Positions 45,909 through 55,579 of a stretch of 64,000 nucleotides of DNA are shown piece after piece. Source of the DNA: Candidatus Nitrospira nitrosa (lineage in GTDB: Bacteria; Nitrospirota; Nitrospiria; Nitrospirales; Nitrospiraceae). Numbering within the stretch: the first letter of the stretch is position 1; each line of letters opens with the position of its first letter. The notes beneath the pieces were generated by a model, which saw only the letters and a list, made by a program, of their open reading frames with translations, was not told where the DNA came from and did no database searches. Location: the NCBI RefSeq assembly GCF_001458735.1, contig NZ_CZQA01000001.1:620001-684000 (forward strand), in the 5' to 3' direction. A program made the position numbers and the translations under genes.

Positions 45909-46292
45909 ATGCTCACGACTCAGCAACAGATTAGATGGCATCGATTCTTTTTTGCAGGGCTCGTGAGTCTCTCCATGCTGAGCTGTCTGGCTATACCCTC
46001 ACTGTATGCTCAAGACTATCCACCCGACCGTGAGCGCGGGAAAGCCTTGTACGAACAGCACTGTCAGAACTGTCATGGCCCGACTGGTCGGGGTGATGGC
46101 CCAGGCGCCATGGCGCTGAAAGTCTCACCGGCCAATTTTCAGCGGTTCCAGTCCTTCCTGAAATCCGATGACGAATTACTGCGAACCATCGAGCACGGCG
46201 TTGTCTACAGCCCGATGCATTCGTGGCGTGGTCAGCTCACCGATGGAGAAATGCAGGACGTCGTGGCGTACATCCGTGTACTGTCGCAATAG
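45909..46292 (+). CDS. Periplasmic monohaem cytochrome c
   Basis: 127 residues from the ATG at 45909, directly after fmdB. Signal peptide 1-35 (ends SLYAQ). One haem site CQNCH at 52-56 and probable axial Met103 in YSPMHSW. Class I c-type fold, as in small subunits of oxidases or nitrite/sulfite chains. Electron carrier in the periplasm; the partner is unknown, although the cupredoxin is nearby. Confidence 0.9.
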   Translation: MLTTQQQIRWHRFFFAGLVSLSMLSCLAIPSLYAQDYPPDRERGKALYEQHCQNCHGPTGRGDGPGAMALKVSPANFQRFQSFLKSDDELLRTIEHGVVYSPMHSWRGQLTDGEMQDVVAYIRVLSQ

Positions 46293-46326
46293 GAACGATG
46301 ATCGTCCTCAATGCGAGTAGCGGGAC

Positions 46327-46403
46327 CGGTTTGAGTTGGAAGTTGCTGGTTTCGGGTTTCACGTCTCACATCTAGGGAGACTGATACCAGAAACTTGAAA
46401 CTC
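46327..46403. repeat. GTTTCA-type degenerate repeat
   Basis: Run of variants such as GGTTTGAGTTGG, GGTTTCGGGTTTCACG and, inverted, CCAGAAACTTGAAACTCC. The pattern belongs to the same class of low-complexity intergenic sequence seen at 17125 and 44619. Confidence 0.45.
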
Positions 46404-46473
46404 CTGACGGACGGACGAGATGATAAATCTTTGTTCGCGGGAAGGGCACCGCAGCGATGGAGCAGTTGGCCCT

Positions 46474-46641
46474 TCATGATGCCCCCTCATTGTAGAGATT
46501 GAGAACGAGTTCGTCACGGGTGGGACACGTGGGGTCAAGGAAGGAAACAAGATCATCCCGGCCCTCGTCAGCTACATCCACCGATTTGAGGCGCACGGTT
46601 GTCTCATTTCCCTGACTCTCGATTGGCACCCACCAAACCAT
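46474..46641 (-). CDS. Possible small protein (55 residues)
   Basis: Open frame from an ATG at 46641 to TGA at 46474. The peptide is acidic and protein-like (TTVRLKSVDVADEGRDDLVS, then TRDELVLNLYNEGAS) and has a natural codon pattern, unlike the other frames here. The ribosome site is weak, and an in-frame stop lies two codons upstream. It is antiparallel to the neighbouring genes. No family recognised; could be a remnant. Confidence 0.35.
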   Translation of the reverse strand: MVWWVPIESQGNETTVRLKSVDVADEGRDDLVSFLDPTCPTRDELVLNLYNEGAS

Positions 46642-46773
46642 TGGTCACTCTGGAAGTAGGGCAAGCGATGGGCAATCCGTTGTTTGACGACGACTCTTGT
46701 GTGTCGGCTCGATGAAGGATGCACCGATACGAGGGACGGTAAACCGTATACCAAAACCATGAAGGAGACACGA

Positions 46774-48201
46774 ATGAAGAGATCCTCCGTGCCAATCACG
46801 ATCGTGGGAATGATCCTCCTCATCGGACTCAGCACCACATGGGTCTGGGCCGCTGCGCCCCCGGCTGCCGATACGGTGTCACCGGCACTTCCACTCTGCA
46901 AAAGCCCGCACAAGAAGAAACCTGTCACGGCCAGAACGTTACAAGAGCTTATACGCGCTCATGAACGGTGGGTGGAATATCGTGGCAACCAGAATGCCAA
47001 GCGGATGGAGCTCTGCCAAGCGGATCTGAGTCGAGCCACACTCACGGGGGCAAATCTTGAACGAGCCGATCTGGAAGCCACCGTTTTACGGCAGGCAAAT
47101 CTGACTCAGGCCACCCTGGCTCAAGCCAGCTTGGCTGGGGCTGATCTCACCAAAGCCATCCTCAAAGACGGTAATCTCTCAGGAGCCGATCTGCGTCGTG
47201 CCAGACTCACGGGCGCCAATCTTTCTCGTGCTGTGGGTGACGAGGCTGCCTTGTTTGACGCCGTCCTCATCGGCGCCAAATTGAATGAGGCTGCCTTTGA
47301 GCGAGCCCAATTTGAGGGTGCCGACCTCAGCTCTGCCGACTTGACCGACGGCAACTTCACCGAGTCGTATTTTTATGGGGCAATACTGAAAGGTACGGTC
47401 CTCGTGAATGCTGACCTGACGGGCGCCGACCTGCGCCGCACCATCCTGACCAGTGCTAATCTCTCTCGTGCCAATATTCAAGGTGCGTTGCTGGATCGGG
47501 CACAACTGGAACAAGCCAAACTGGTCGAAGCAGACTTGGAAAGTGCCTATCTGGACGAAGCAAATTTGAGCGGAGCAAATCTGAAAACCGCGATCCTTCG
47601 TGGTGCAGACTTGCGGTACGCGAATCTATTGCGTGCCGGCCTGCAGGAGGCCGACTTGGAAGGAGCCAATCTCGAACAGGCCGCTCTCGTCAAGACTGAT
47701 GGGAACTTGGCCAAGCTCAGGATGGCCATTCTCTACCACGCCACTCTCGATGAGACCAATTTCCTGGACGCCACCCTCACCCGTGCGGTCCTGATCGGGG
47801 CCAAAGGCTGGCACACCAACTTTATGAACGGCGACCTCAGCGAAATCTATGCGCCAAAGTCCTCGTTCCGGCAGGGTCAGTTCAACAGGACCAATTTGGA
47901 AGGGGCAAATTTCGTCGGTGCGGATCTTCGGGAGTCGAATTTCAGCCATGCCAACTTGACCCAAGCCAATCTACAGGACACGAATCTGCAAGATGCCCTG
48001 CTCAATTCAGCCAATTTGACGGGTGCTCGGCTGGATTCAGCCGATCTGCGTCGCGCGAACTTCAAAGGCGCCACCCTCTCGTCGGTCATTGGTCTCACAC
48101 AAGCACAGCTCAACGGGGCCTGCGTCGACGACCAAACGAAATTGCCTCCTGGCTTGAATCGTCCCGCTCCCTGCAGCTCACTGAAGAAAGAGGGGCGATG
48201 A
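46774..48201 (+). CDS. Secreted pentapeptide-repeat protein
   Basis: 475 residues from the ATG at 46774 (AAGGAG upstream). Signal peptide 1-26 (VWAAAPPAAD). From about residue 85 to 450 it consists of A(D/N)LxxA pentapeptides that form a square right-handed beta-helix, with an irregular middle (about 330-380). A short helical region precedes the helix. Most such proteins are cytoplasmic (for example gyrase protectors); export is less common. Role unknown. Confidence 0.87.
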   Translation: MKRSSVPITIVGMILLIGLSTTWVWAAAPPAADTVSPALPLCKSPHKKKPVTARTLQELIRAHERWVEYRGNQNAKRMELCQADLSRATLTGANLERADLEATVLRQANLTQATLAQASLAGADLTKAILKDGNLSGADLRRARLTGANLSRAVGDEAALFDAVLIGAKLNEAAFERAQFEGADLSSADLTDGNFTESYFYGAILKGTVLVNADLTGADLRRTILTSANLSRANIQGALLDRAQLEQAKLVEADLESAYLDEANLSGANLKTAILRGADLRYANLLRAGLQEADLEGANLEQAALVKTDGNLAKLRMAILYHATLDETNFLDATLTRAVLIGAKGWHTNFMNGDLSEIYAPKSSFRQGQFNRTNLEGANFVGADLRESNFSHANLTQANLQDTNLQDALLNSANLTGARLDSADLRRANFKGATLSSVIGLTQAQLNGACVDDQTKLPPGLNRPAPCSSLKKEGR

Positions 48202-48237
48202 CCGCACAACACCAGCACAGTATCAGTATCAAAGCGG

Positions 48238-48412
48238 ATCGCCGGCAGCTACGATGAAGCGGTAACAAGCCTCGTACGGTTTGTCGATCTACGAAAAGAA
48301 ACTGAGCATCGTTCCCGGCGCAACACACCTCTTTGAAGAACTGGGCACGTTGAAAGAAATTGTGGAACAGACGGTAAGTTGGTTTCGGAAGTATCTGCAG
48401 GAAGTGAACTAA
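48238..48412 (+). pseudogene. Remnant of a dienelactone-hydrolase-type alpha/beta hydrolase
   Basis: Two short frames match consecutive parts of the C-terminus of this family: IAGSYDEAVTSL in one, then KKLSIVPGATHLFEELG...WFRKYLQ in another, ending in TAA at 48412. The catalytic His (in PGATHLFEE) is still readable, but the N-terminal two thirds and the nucleophile are missing. So this is a truncated, frameshifted copy, in a stress island where such hydrolases often occur. Confidence 0.6.
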
Positions 48413-48681
48413 CGGGGAAGAGAATGGAAGGTCTTTCTAGCAGAGAACTGCTGGGTCCTACACAGACATACAGTCCTATTCATTGGCACGTGTCGTCATC
48501 GCGTCTTGATATGCTTGCCAGTCGTGTAGTATCGCTGAGACCATAACAGCACCGTTGAGCCACACATTCGTATTCTTATTAATAAAGAGCGGAACTTGGC
48601 AACTTCTCACTTGTCCGCAATCATCGCGTGTGACGCACGCCACACTTATTCGCGCGCACAAGATCAACGCATACGTTGCGT

Positions 48682-49452
48682 TCAAAAGAATCGCTGTGGG
48701 ACCACAATGATATCGTTCGGATAGACAGGGTCGTCGAGCTTAACCGGAATCGATTCTTCCTGCCCATTGATTATTCGTAGTACCTTTGTACGACTTTGGG
48801 AGGCTTTGGGGGTAAAGCCTCCGGCCATCGTGACCGCCTTGTGTATGGTCAAACCCTTCTCATACATATAGTCGCCTGGGCGACCCACCTCTCCGTTCAC
48901 ATAGAGTCTAGGGGCTTGCGAGACGATGATGAGGTCATTAGGCAGAATCGGAGCATCTAACGAAACCGGAATGGTTTGGGAGCTCCCTCCGCTTAGACGA
49001 GTCACCATCACCTCGTCTCGATTAGCTTTTTCCGAAAAACCTTCCGCAAGGGCGAGTGCTTCCCGGACGGTCACACCCTCTCTGTATTCAAATCCTCCCG
49101 GCTTCCTGACTTCCCCACTCACCGTGAAGCTCCGATGTTTTGTGATGAATACGGTCACTTTTGGGTGCCGCAGATAGCCCGCTCGAAGACGAGCCGTCAA
49201 TTCCTCCTGAAACTCTTGGACGGTTCGTCCCTCAACGGATACGACGCCGATCAGCGGGAAGGTTATCGTGCCGTCGCCGTCCACCGTGCGCTCCACGGAA
49301 AGATCGTCTTCGCCAAACACCTGTATGTGGACGATGTCGTTCGGGCCCAACCGATAGGTTTGTTGAAGTTCAGCGCCAGTAGTTTCGACAGCACCTGCAA
49401 CAACCATCGCGATGAAGGCAAGACCGATCATGTTGATAACGGTATATGTCAC
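48682..49452 (-). CDS. Polysaccharide export protein (Wza-like, SLBB)
   Basis: 256 residues. Signal-like hydrophobic start (GTG at 49452, or ATG at 49431), then a Poly_export domain (YRLGPNDIVHIQVFGEDDLS) and two SLBB domains (FTVSGEVRKPGGFEY; LYVNGEVGRPGDYMY). It forms the outer-membrane channel or periplasmic part of a capsule/exopolysaccharide exporter. It lacks the lipobox and the C-terminal helix of Wza. Last gene of the minus-strand glycan locus. Confidence 0.9.
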   Translation of the reverse strand: MTYTVINMIGLAFIAMVVAGAVETTGAELQQTYRLGPNDIVHIQVFGEDDLSVERTVDGDGTITFPLIGVVSVEGRTVQEFQEELTARLRAGYLRHPKVTVFITKHRSFTVSGEVRKPGGFEYREGVTVREALALAEGFSEKANRDEVMVTRLSGGSSQTIPVSLDAPILPNDLIIVSQAPRLYVNGEVGRPGDYMYEKGLTIHKAVTMAGGFTPKASQSRTKVLRIINGQEESIPVKLDDPVYPNDIIVVPQRFF

Positions 49453-49552
49453 GATCGTTTGACCATGGTGATGATATTGACGTCATGCTGGCTATGGGTC
49501 GTGATAGCCGAACCATTCCCTATGGCTGACCCGATAACCCGAACGCTGGCAG

Positions 49553-51466
49553 TCATTGTAGGGTACGACTGCCAACACTCATTTGTGATAAATCCGTATC
49601 TGACAGGCCTCGTTCGGCTTCCGCAATGACCATATCTCCTGTGGGCTTGAAGGTTGGCACCAATTCACGAAGAAGCTCAATCACGAGATCGGCTTCCTGA
49701 CGCGCTGCGGCCTGCTCCAGTATGGCGATTCGCGACCTTAGCGTGTAAAGAGTCCAGGGACTGTTCGACCTGACCTTTGCAATCTTCTCCAACCGCGATG
49801 GCTCGATCAATTCTGCATGCCCAACCAATTCCTCATACAACTTTTCGCCTGGCCGAAGCCCCACAAACGATATCGCAATGTCTTCTTCCGGCACAAGACC
49901 AGTTAGGCGTATAAGCTGTCGCGCCAAATCCACAATCCTAATCTGGTCGCCCATATCCAGCACATAGATCGCACCGGGCTCTCCCATCACAGCCGCATGC
50001 AAGACCAGCTGCACGGCTTCTGGAATCATCATGAAATATCGACGGATCTCAGGATGTGTGACGGTCACCGGCCCACCTGCCTTAATTTGCTCAAGAAAGC
50101 GGGGGACGACACTGCCGTTGCTTCCCAGCACGTTCCCAAATCGGACGATCGAGAATCTCGTTTGTCCGCATTCCTCCAAGCTTTGCACGATCAGTTCAGC
50201 CACCCGCTTGGTCACCCCCATGACACTGGTAGGGTTCACGGCTTTATCGGTTGAAATCATGATGAATTGTTCGACCCCGCAACGGGCCGATGCTTGAGCC
50301 GCAATTCGGGTCCCTCGCACATTGTTCTTCACCGCTTCGCATGGACTTGCCTCCATCAATGGGACATGCTTGTGAGCCGCTGCATGAAAAACGATCGCGG
50401 GCTTGAAGGATTGCAAGATCTTCTCCACCTGAGCCTCATCTCCAACATCTCCCACCACAGGACAAACAGAGATTCCACAAGCACGATCGACCAGCTCATT
50501 ATGGATGGCGAACAAGCTGTTTTCATACCGCTCAAACAGGACCAACAGGCTAGGCTCAAGCACCGCGATCTGCCGGCACAACTCGGATCCGATTGAGCCA
50601 CCCGCCCCTGTAACCATAATCGTTTTGCCCTTAATGAGTTGGCGCAGGGATGTGACATCAAGTCCAACGGGAGTTCGTTCCAAGAGATCTTCAATCGCCA
50701 GATTCCTAATTTGTGTGATCTCGACTAATCCATCGAGGATGCTTTGGAGATTCGGCACTGTCTGAATTCTTACCTTATGCGGTTCGAACAGCTGTACAAG
50801 ATCACGCATAACTTTGGGCTTGGCGGTTGGTATTGCCAACAAAACGACCTGTGGGGCAATTTCTGCCATAATCTTGGCAAGCTGTTGACGGCTGCCAAGG
50901 ACTGGTACCCCATGAATACGTTTCCCCATTTTTGACGGATCATCGTCAAGAAATCCCACTGGTTTGTACTTATTTACTGAATTCTGTTTCAGTGCCCTCA
51001 CCAGTCTCTCACCAGCACTGCCGGCCCCGTAGACGACAACGCGTATTTCGCCTTTGGAACGAGCACGCTCATGCAAATATCGACGGCAGAGCCGAGCCCC
51101 TCCCACAAGAACAATCACCAGAACCGTGTCCAATAGGTATATAGATTGTGGATACACCATGAGCCCTATGCCCCACCGAACGATCAGATGGAACACCGCC
51201 ATTCCACAGATCGAAGCGGCGATAATATTCCCAAGGTCCCAGATGCCCGTGTGCTTCCACACTCCCTGATAAAGCCGGAAGGTGAGAAAACTCGCCAGAC
51301 GAACCACCATCAGCAACGGGAGCGTCTGCTCAAACAACCCCATCGCCCAATCTGGGACAATCCCATCGAACCTGAGCCAAAATGCGAGATAATTGGCCAG
51401 CCCGATCAACGCCAAGTCAATTATGACAACACAGGACAGACGGATTCGCAGCAATGATGCGATCAT
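49553..51466 (-). CDS. Membrane nucleotide-sugar dehydratase (PglF/CapD/WbpM type)
   Basis: 637 residues. Four membrane helices within the first 130 residues, an intermediate Rossmann domain, then an SDR domain with VTGAGGSIGSELCRQ and STDKAVNPTSVMGVTKR. The usual catalytic Tyr is replaced by Met (SMK triad), as in PglF/FlaA1-type UDP-GlcNAc dehydratases. It makes a 4-keto-6-deoxy amino sugar, the substrate for the DegT aminotransferase nearby. Confidence 0.92.
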   Translation of the reverse strand: MIASLLRIRLSCVVIIDLALIGLANYLAFWLRFDGIVPDWAMGLFEQTLPLLMVVRLASFLTFRLYQGVWKHTGIWDLGNIIAASICGMAVFHLIVRWGIGLMVYPQSIYLLDTVLVIVLVGGARLCRRYLHERARSKGEIRVVVYGAGSAGERLVRALKQNSVNKYKPVGFLDDDPSKMGKRIHGVPVLGSRQQLAKIMAEIAPQVVLLAIPTAKPKVMRDLVQLFEPHKVRIQTVPNLQSILDGLVEITQIRNLAIEDLLERTPVGLDVTSLRQLIKGKTIMVTGAGGSIGSELCRQIAVLEPSLLVLFERYENSLFAIHNELVDRACGISVCPVVGDVGDEAQVEKILQSFKPAIVFHAAAHKHVPLMEASPCEAVKNNVRGTRIAAQASARCGVEQFIMISTDKAVNPTSVMGVTKRVAELIVQSLEECGQTRFSIVRFGNVLGSNGSVVPRFLEQIKAGGPVTVTHPEIRRYFMMIPEAVQLVLHAAVMGEPGAIYVLDMGDQIRIVDLARQLIRLTGLVPEEDIAISFVGLRPGEKLYEELVGHAELIEPSRLEKIAKVRSNSPWTLYTLRSRIAILEQAAARQEADLVIELLRELVPTFKPTGDMVIAEAERGLSDTDLSQMSVGSRTLQ

Positions 51467-51544
51467 GGTAATGGACTTACACGTAAGAGATCGATTTTAG
51501 ACCAAGACTGCCTTTCCACTCAGGAGCGGAGTGGCAGCAGGCGG

Positions 51545-52216
51545 CTATGCATGGCGGTGGTGCAACCACGCTACGCTGGAATTGGAACGACCATGAAGAA
51601 GCTCACGGCCGTATGGTCTAAGCCATTCGTACAATTCCGGAGAAAAGCGACCGAGCATCGCACACCCAAGACTGGGAAAGAAGGATCGGATCTCACGAGC
51701 AGATGGCACTTTCTGGGAAACATCGAGCGGAGTAGCCACGATGTTCACCTCAAGACCAGAACCGAAAAAGACAAGAGTGAAGATTGCCGCTGCCCTCACC
51801 ACATGGTCTCGCGACGTCACAATCATCACGCGATCCAGCCCCTCCCGTGCGAGCACTCGACGCATGGTTAAGGCTTCGTCGACTGTATTGCGGACGCCGG
51901 TTGCACACAGTGCCCTGACTTTGCTCTCCCGGAAACAGCCGGGATCGATCAAGGTGGATAGCGTTCGCGGCGCGAACCCTTGTTCGACTAACGATGCGGC
52001 ATGTTGAATTCGCTTGATATCTTGCGCCAAGACAACGATCACATCGGCTGATCGCGGCTGTTCAAATAAAGGATGCTGGAGAAATACCGTCACAACCTGG
52101 GGGTGAAAGACGAGCCAGTTCAGGCCATAAAGCCCAAGGAAACCTACGAACGGCAACGCTATGACCATCAGCGCCACACAGCTGACTCTCGATAACCGCT
52201 TCGGCACAGCAGTCAT
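51545..52216 (-). CDS. YdcF/SanA-like DUF218 protein
   Basis: 223 residues from the ATG at 52216 (GGAAGAAGG just before); the frame extends to 52288, overlapping the aminotransferase gene. One membrane anchor near the start, then a DUF218 fold (ADVIVVLAQDIKRIQHAASL, NTVDEALTMRRVL, VMIVTSRDHVVRAA). The family (ElyC/SanA/YdcF) is linked to envelope and undecaprenyl-phosphate homeostasis; the reaction is uncertain. Confidence 0.8.
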   Translation of the reverse strand: MTAVPKRLSRVSCVALMVIALPFVGFLGLYGLNWLVFHPQVVTVFLQHPLFEQPRSADVIVVLAQDIKRIQHAASLVEQGFAPRTLSTLIDPGCFRESKVRALCATGVRNTVDEALTMRRVLAREGLDRVMIVTSRDHVVRAAAIFTLVFFGSGLEVNIVATPLDVSQKVPSAREIRSFFPSLGCAMLGRFSPELYEWLRPYGRELLHGRSNSSVAWLHHRHA

Positions 52217-52257
52217 CCTTCTTCCATCGAACTTGCTGTCTGTTTGGATCGTGATCG

Positions 52258-53373
52258 TCAACGGAGTAACCGCTCCACCTGCACGCACACGTGGTCTATT
52301 TCCTCCAACGTGGTGTGCGAATACAAGGGCAACGCAAGGGCTTCGCCGCTGATCCTGTTTGTGTGTTCTAGTCTCGAGCTTACCCGTCTGGGGAAGCGTT
52401 GGAAAAGCGCTTGCGCATGAAGCGGTGGATAGAAGTATCGCTTCGTCTGGATTCCAACTCCCTTCAACGCCTCCTGGACTTGATCCCGGCTCGCTTTTGC
52501 GCTGTCCGTGATAAACAAGACAAAATAGTTTCCGCTGGTCGTCCGGTCATCGGGAAACTCCTGAACCCAACAACCGGGAAGACTGCTCAGACGGTCTCGA
52601 TAGATCGCAATGAGTTCCCTGCGCGCTGTAACGAGTTCGCCCAGCATTCTTAATGAGAGTAGCCCGACCGCCGCGTGAAGCTCGCTCATGCGGGCAGATA
52701 GCCCCAGACAATGCATTTCTTCCCCCTTCATGGGGTCTTTGCCGTAATCTCGAAGAGATCGCATTTGCTCCGCGAGGGCTCGGTCATTCGTGGTGAGCAA
52801 TCCTCCTTCCACTGCCGTCACCACTTTGGTCGGACTCATCGAAAACACTTCACAGAGCCCAAATCCTCCCAATGGCCAGCCGTTGTAGGTTGCACCGAGT
52901 CCTTGCGCACTATCAAAATAGACAGGCAACCCCTTACGCTGGCCCAGATCAAGCAACGCCTCAATATCAGGAGGCAACCCAAAGATCGACACCCCACAAA
53001 TCGCCACCGTGTTCGGAGACAGATTGCGTTCGATATCCTCGGGATCGATCGTGCACGTTTCCGGCAGACAGTCGCAAAATACGGGAATCAAGCCATTCCA
53101 CAACAAGGCCTGTGCTGTCGCAGCAAAGGTAAACGACGGTACGATCACTTCCTTCCCCGGCGGCAACCCCAGGGCGCGGGGTATCATCATCAATCCGGCC
53201 GTACAGTTTGACAGCGCGACACAGTACTTCGCTCCGGTCTGCTGACAGACCTCTTCCTCAAGCAGTTTGACTGTGGGACCAAGCGTGACGGTACCGGCTT
53301 CCCAGCTCGGCCCGAGGAGTTGCATGATTTCGTACACCGATGGAAGGGTCGGACGTATGATTGAAAGCTGCAT
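52258..53373 (-). CDS. DegT/DnrJ/EryC1-family aminotransferase
   Basis: 371 residues, AAGGAG eight bases before the ATG at 53373. PLP aminotransferase for nucleotide keto-sugars; cofactor Lys in FSMSPTKVVTAVEGGLL, and an active-site Asp-Ser-Ala-Gln run (YFDSAQGLG). With the dehydratase it would yield a UDP-4-amino-sugar. The C-terminus is normal. Confidence 0.93.
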   Translation of the reverse strand: MQLSIIRPTLPSVYEIMQLLGPSWEAGTVTLGPTVKLLEEEVCQQTGAKYCVALSNCTAGLMMIPRALGLPPGKEVIVPSFTFAATAQALLWNGLIPVFCDCLPETCTIDPEDIERNLSPNTVAICGVSIFGLPPDIEALLDLGQRKGLPVYFDSAQGLGATYNGWPLGGFGLCEVFSMSPTKVVTAVEGGLLTTNDRALAEQMRSLRDYGKDPMKGEEMHCLGLSARMSELHAAVGLLSLRMLGELVTARRELIAIYRDRLSSLPGCWVQEFPDDRTTSGNYFVLFITDSAKASRDQVQEALKGVGIQTKRYFYPPLHAQALFQRFPRRVSSRLEHTNRISGEALALPLYSHTTLEEIDHVCVQVERLLR

Positions 53374-53602
53374 AGTTTTTCTCCTTCGGCGTTTTCGCCC
53401 TTGGAATGTGATGTGTCGAGATAACCGAATACTGCTCGTGGGCTTCGTTCTAGTCAGTGGAAGAGGGGCGCGACACCAGACCCCGCTGGATGAAGCGGGC
53501 GGCGATTTCTGTGCGGGTTATGGTGACGACAGAACACTCGCCAGTTGTACGCTGCCCCCAACAAGGTAAGTGCACGCTGGTGGTGATGCGATCAGAGTAC
53601 GG

Positions 53603-54451
53603 CTAGAGTCTGACGGGAATGGCCCGGTGGTTACACCGCCTCCGGGATAGCGAGGATTCCAGGTGTTCCCTAATAGTCGTACAAGACGAAACGAGTCGTT
53701 CACTTTCAGCGATCAGCCGCGCGGCCTTCGAAAGTGGCGCGGCGGTATCATCCACCGATCCAACACAGAGGAGTTGTCGTTGTGGATCAATCCTAGTCAG
53801 TCCTTGCAACGCAGCAGGATCGCGGAGGATCGAACCGGTACTTACCCGGAACAAGCCATGACTCAATCGACCAATATGATAGGTGCCCGAAGTTGTCGAG
53901 AGGGTGAACTGTGAAAATCCATAGCGGAGATAGCGCGCACTGCTTTCGGTCATTCCCGAAACGGTCCAGTGGAGCGCCTCCGTGGACTCCCCTGATGGAA
54001 GCGGTAATTGAATCCACCGTGCGTGATGTTCAGGAGTCATCCCCCACGACCGATACCATGCCCTCGCACGAGGATTATCGTAAAAGACGTCAAGGGCAAA
54101 CTTCTGTTCCTCTGATCGCCGTATCCGCTGTAACCCATCGAGAATGAGCATCGTGCCAAGGCCTTGGCCACGAAATTCTGATGCGAGATAGAGATGATTG
54201 AGTTGCAACATCGTACCCGTGTGCCGCCAGGAGCACATACCAATGACGTGCCCTTGCATCATCCCGACCACATACTCGTCTCCTGTCTTTGCCGTAATCT
54301 CGTCGGCGATATAGCGTGCGAGCTGTGGGCTCCCCATAATGGTGATTTGACGCACGGCATCGCTCACGCCCTCACGCATCAAGACAGCAATGGAATCACT
54401 ATCGCCTACTGCAGCAGGTCGAATGAGAGATTGCGTGAGAACGTTGTTCAT
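53603..54451 (-). CDS. GNAT acetyltransferase
   Basis: 282 residues from the ATG at 54451; a start at 54499 would overlap the next gene. The GNAT domain spans about 8-160 with the acetyl-CoA loop FRGQGLGTMLI and the ARAWYRSWGM end. The C-terminal 120 residues are unrecognised. It probably acylates a small molecule or a sugar of the locus. Confidence 0.82.
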   Translation of the reverse strand: MNNVLTQSLIRPAAVGDSDSIAVLMREGVSDAVRQITIMGSPQLARYIADEITAKTGDEYVVGMMQGHVIGMCSWRHTGTMLQLNHLYLASEFRGQGLGTMLILDGLQRIRRSEEQKFALDVFYDNPRARAWYRSWGMTPEHHARWIQLPLPSGESTEALHWTVSGMTESSARYLRYGFSQFTLSTTSGTYHIGRLSHGLFRVSTGSILRDPAALQGLTRIDPQRQLLCVGSVDDTAAPLSKAARLIAESERLVSSCTTIREHLESSLSRRRCNHRAIPVRL

Positions 54452-54470
54452 CGTTGGAACTGCGAAAGGC

Positions 54471-55544
54471 CTACCCACGATAGGCTGGGAAAAACCCATC
54501 AGCAGGCGACCAGTTATTCCCCTGTTCGCGTTCCCAGGCTGCTCGTTTGTCGATCAGGGTCTGATACAGATGACGGTTCAGGATTTGTGCCCCGACCGTA
54601 AACGGAACATTTCCGTTTCTTGCAAACTGTTGCTTGAACCGCAGAAGACTATCCTGCCCGGAATATCCGCCGCCCAAGACAACCTGTTGCTTCCCCTGAG
54701 CTTGGCCCCAAAGATGGACTCCGTGGCGTAACAAGGGATTGGCGCGGCACCGATACCCTTCTTCGAGCGTTCCAGCCAAGAAGGAATAGAGATGGTTAGC
54801 GGAGATCAGCAAGAGTTCTGAGGATACGATGCGCTGATTGTGGAGTGCGTGGAACAACGCGACTCGATTGGGGACTTGGGCGATCAGCCGTTCAAAAAAG
54901 GATTTCTGGAAGTAATACATCGGCAAGGCCCCGAGACGGTCCATAGTCGAGTAATACACGGTGAGGAATTCATCGAGGCGCCTGCACTCAGGATCCGGCT
55001 CGAGTATCACACCAGCTCGTTCTGCCTGGCGCACATTTTCTCGGACGCTCTTCTCATAACTCCGCAGCAGCATGTCAGCCGGCGTTTCGAGTGACACAAT
55101 CACACAGGGCCCCTTCACCACGGTGTCCCCGTAAAATGGGATGAGTTGGTCCTTGAACAGCGAGAATCTCGTGAACAACGATACCGCACGGATAGCCTGT
55201 ACCCACTGTTCAAACTCACTCCAAAAGGACTCGACATTGTATGGTCCCCACCCGAATGGCCCGCCATATCCGTATGCTGAAACAAGATCACAGATTTCAC
55301 CCTCCCCACGCCCCCACGGTTCAGCCCAGAGAGGGCGAACGATCAACGGAAACAGTATCCCGCTTTCCAAACCTCTCTGAGCGGCACAGATGACCTGATC
55401 TCCCGGCCGGGCAAAGAGTTCAACATACCCTGGATGGGCGACCACATCCTGCAGCGGCCACAGATGCCAGAGATCGAGCCATTGAGCTCGCTGTGCTGGA
55501 ATGGCAGCATTCAGAAGATGGAACATATCTCGGTCGGTGCCCAT
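54471..55544 (-). CDS. FemAB-like (GNAT-fold) acyltransferase 1
   Basis: 357 residues with no signal. Double-GNAT architecture of FemAB/BioF2-like proteins: YEKSVRENVRQAERAG, YYFQKSFFERLIAQ, and the C-terminal GGGYSGQDSLLRFKQQFA. Such enzymes attach amino acids or acyl groups to peptidoglycan or exopolysaccharide. It shares this layout with 57873-58955, so the locus has two. Confidence 0.85.
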   Translation of the reverse strand: MGTDRDMFHLLNAAIPAQRAQWLDLWHLWPLQDVVAHPGYVELFARPGDQVICAAQRGLESGILFPLIVRPLWAEPWGRGEGEICDLVSAYGYGGPFGWGPYNVESFWSEFEQWVQAIRAVSLFTRFSLFKDQLIPFYGDTVVKGPCVIVSLETPADMLLRSYEKSVRENVRQAERAGVILEPDPECRRLDEFLTVYYSTMDRLGALPMYYFQKSFFERLIAQVPNRVALFHALHNQRIVSSELLLISANHLYSFLAGTLEEGYRCRANPLLRHGVHLWGQAQGKQQVVLGGGYSGQDSLLRFKQQFARNGNVPFTVGAQILNRHLYQTLIDKRAAWEREQGNNWSPADGFFPAYRG

Positions 55545-55579
55545 GGCCGTCGGCTACAGTGTTTTCACTGCGGTGGTGG

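Noticed and set aside
47121-47964. Minus-strand frames opposite the pentapeptide-repeat gene
   Set aside because: Their repeats are only the reverse reading of the pentapeptide repeats.
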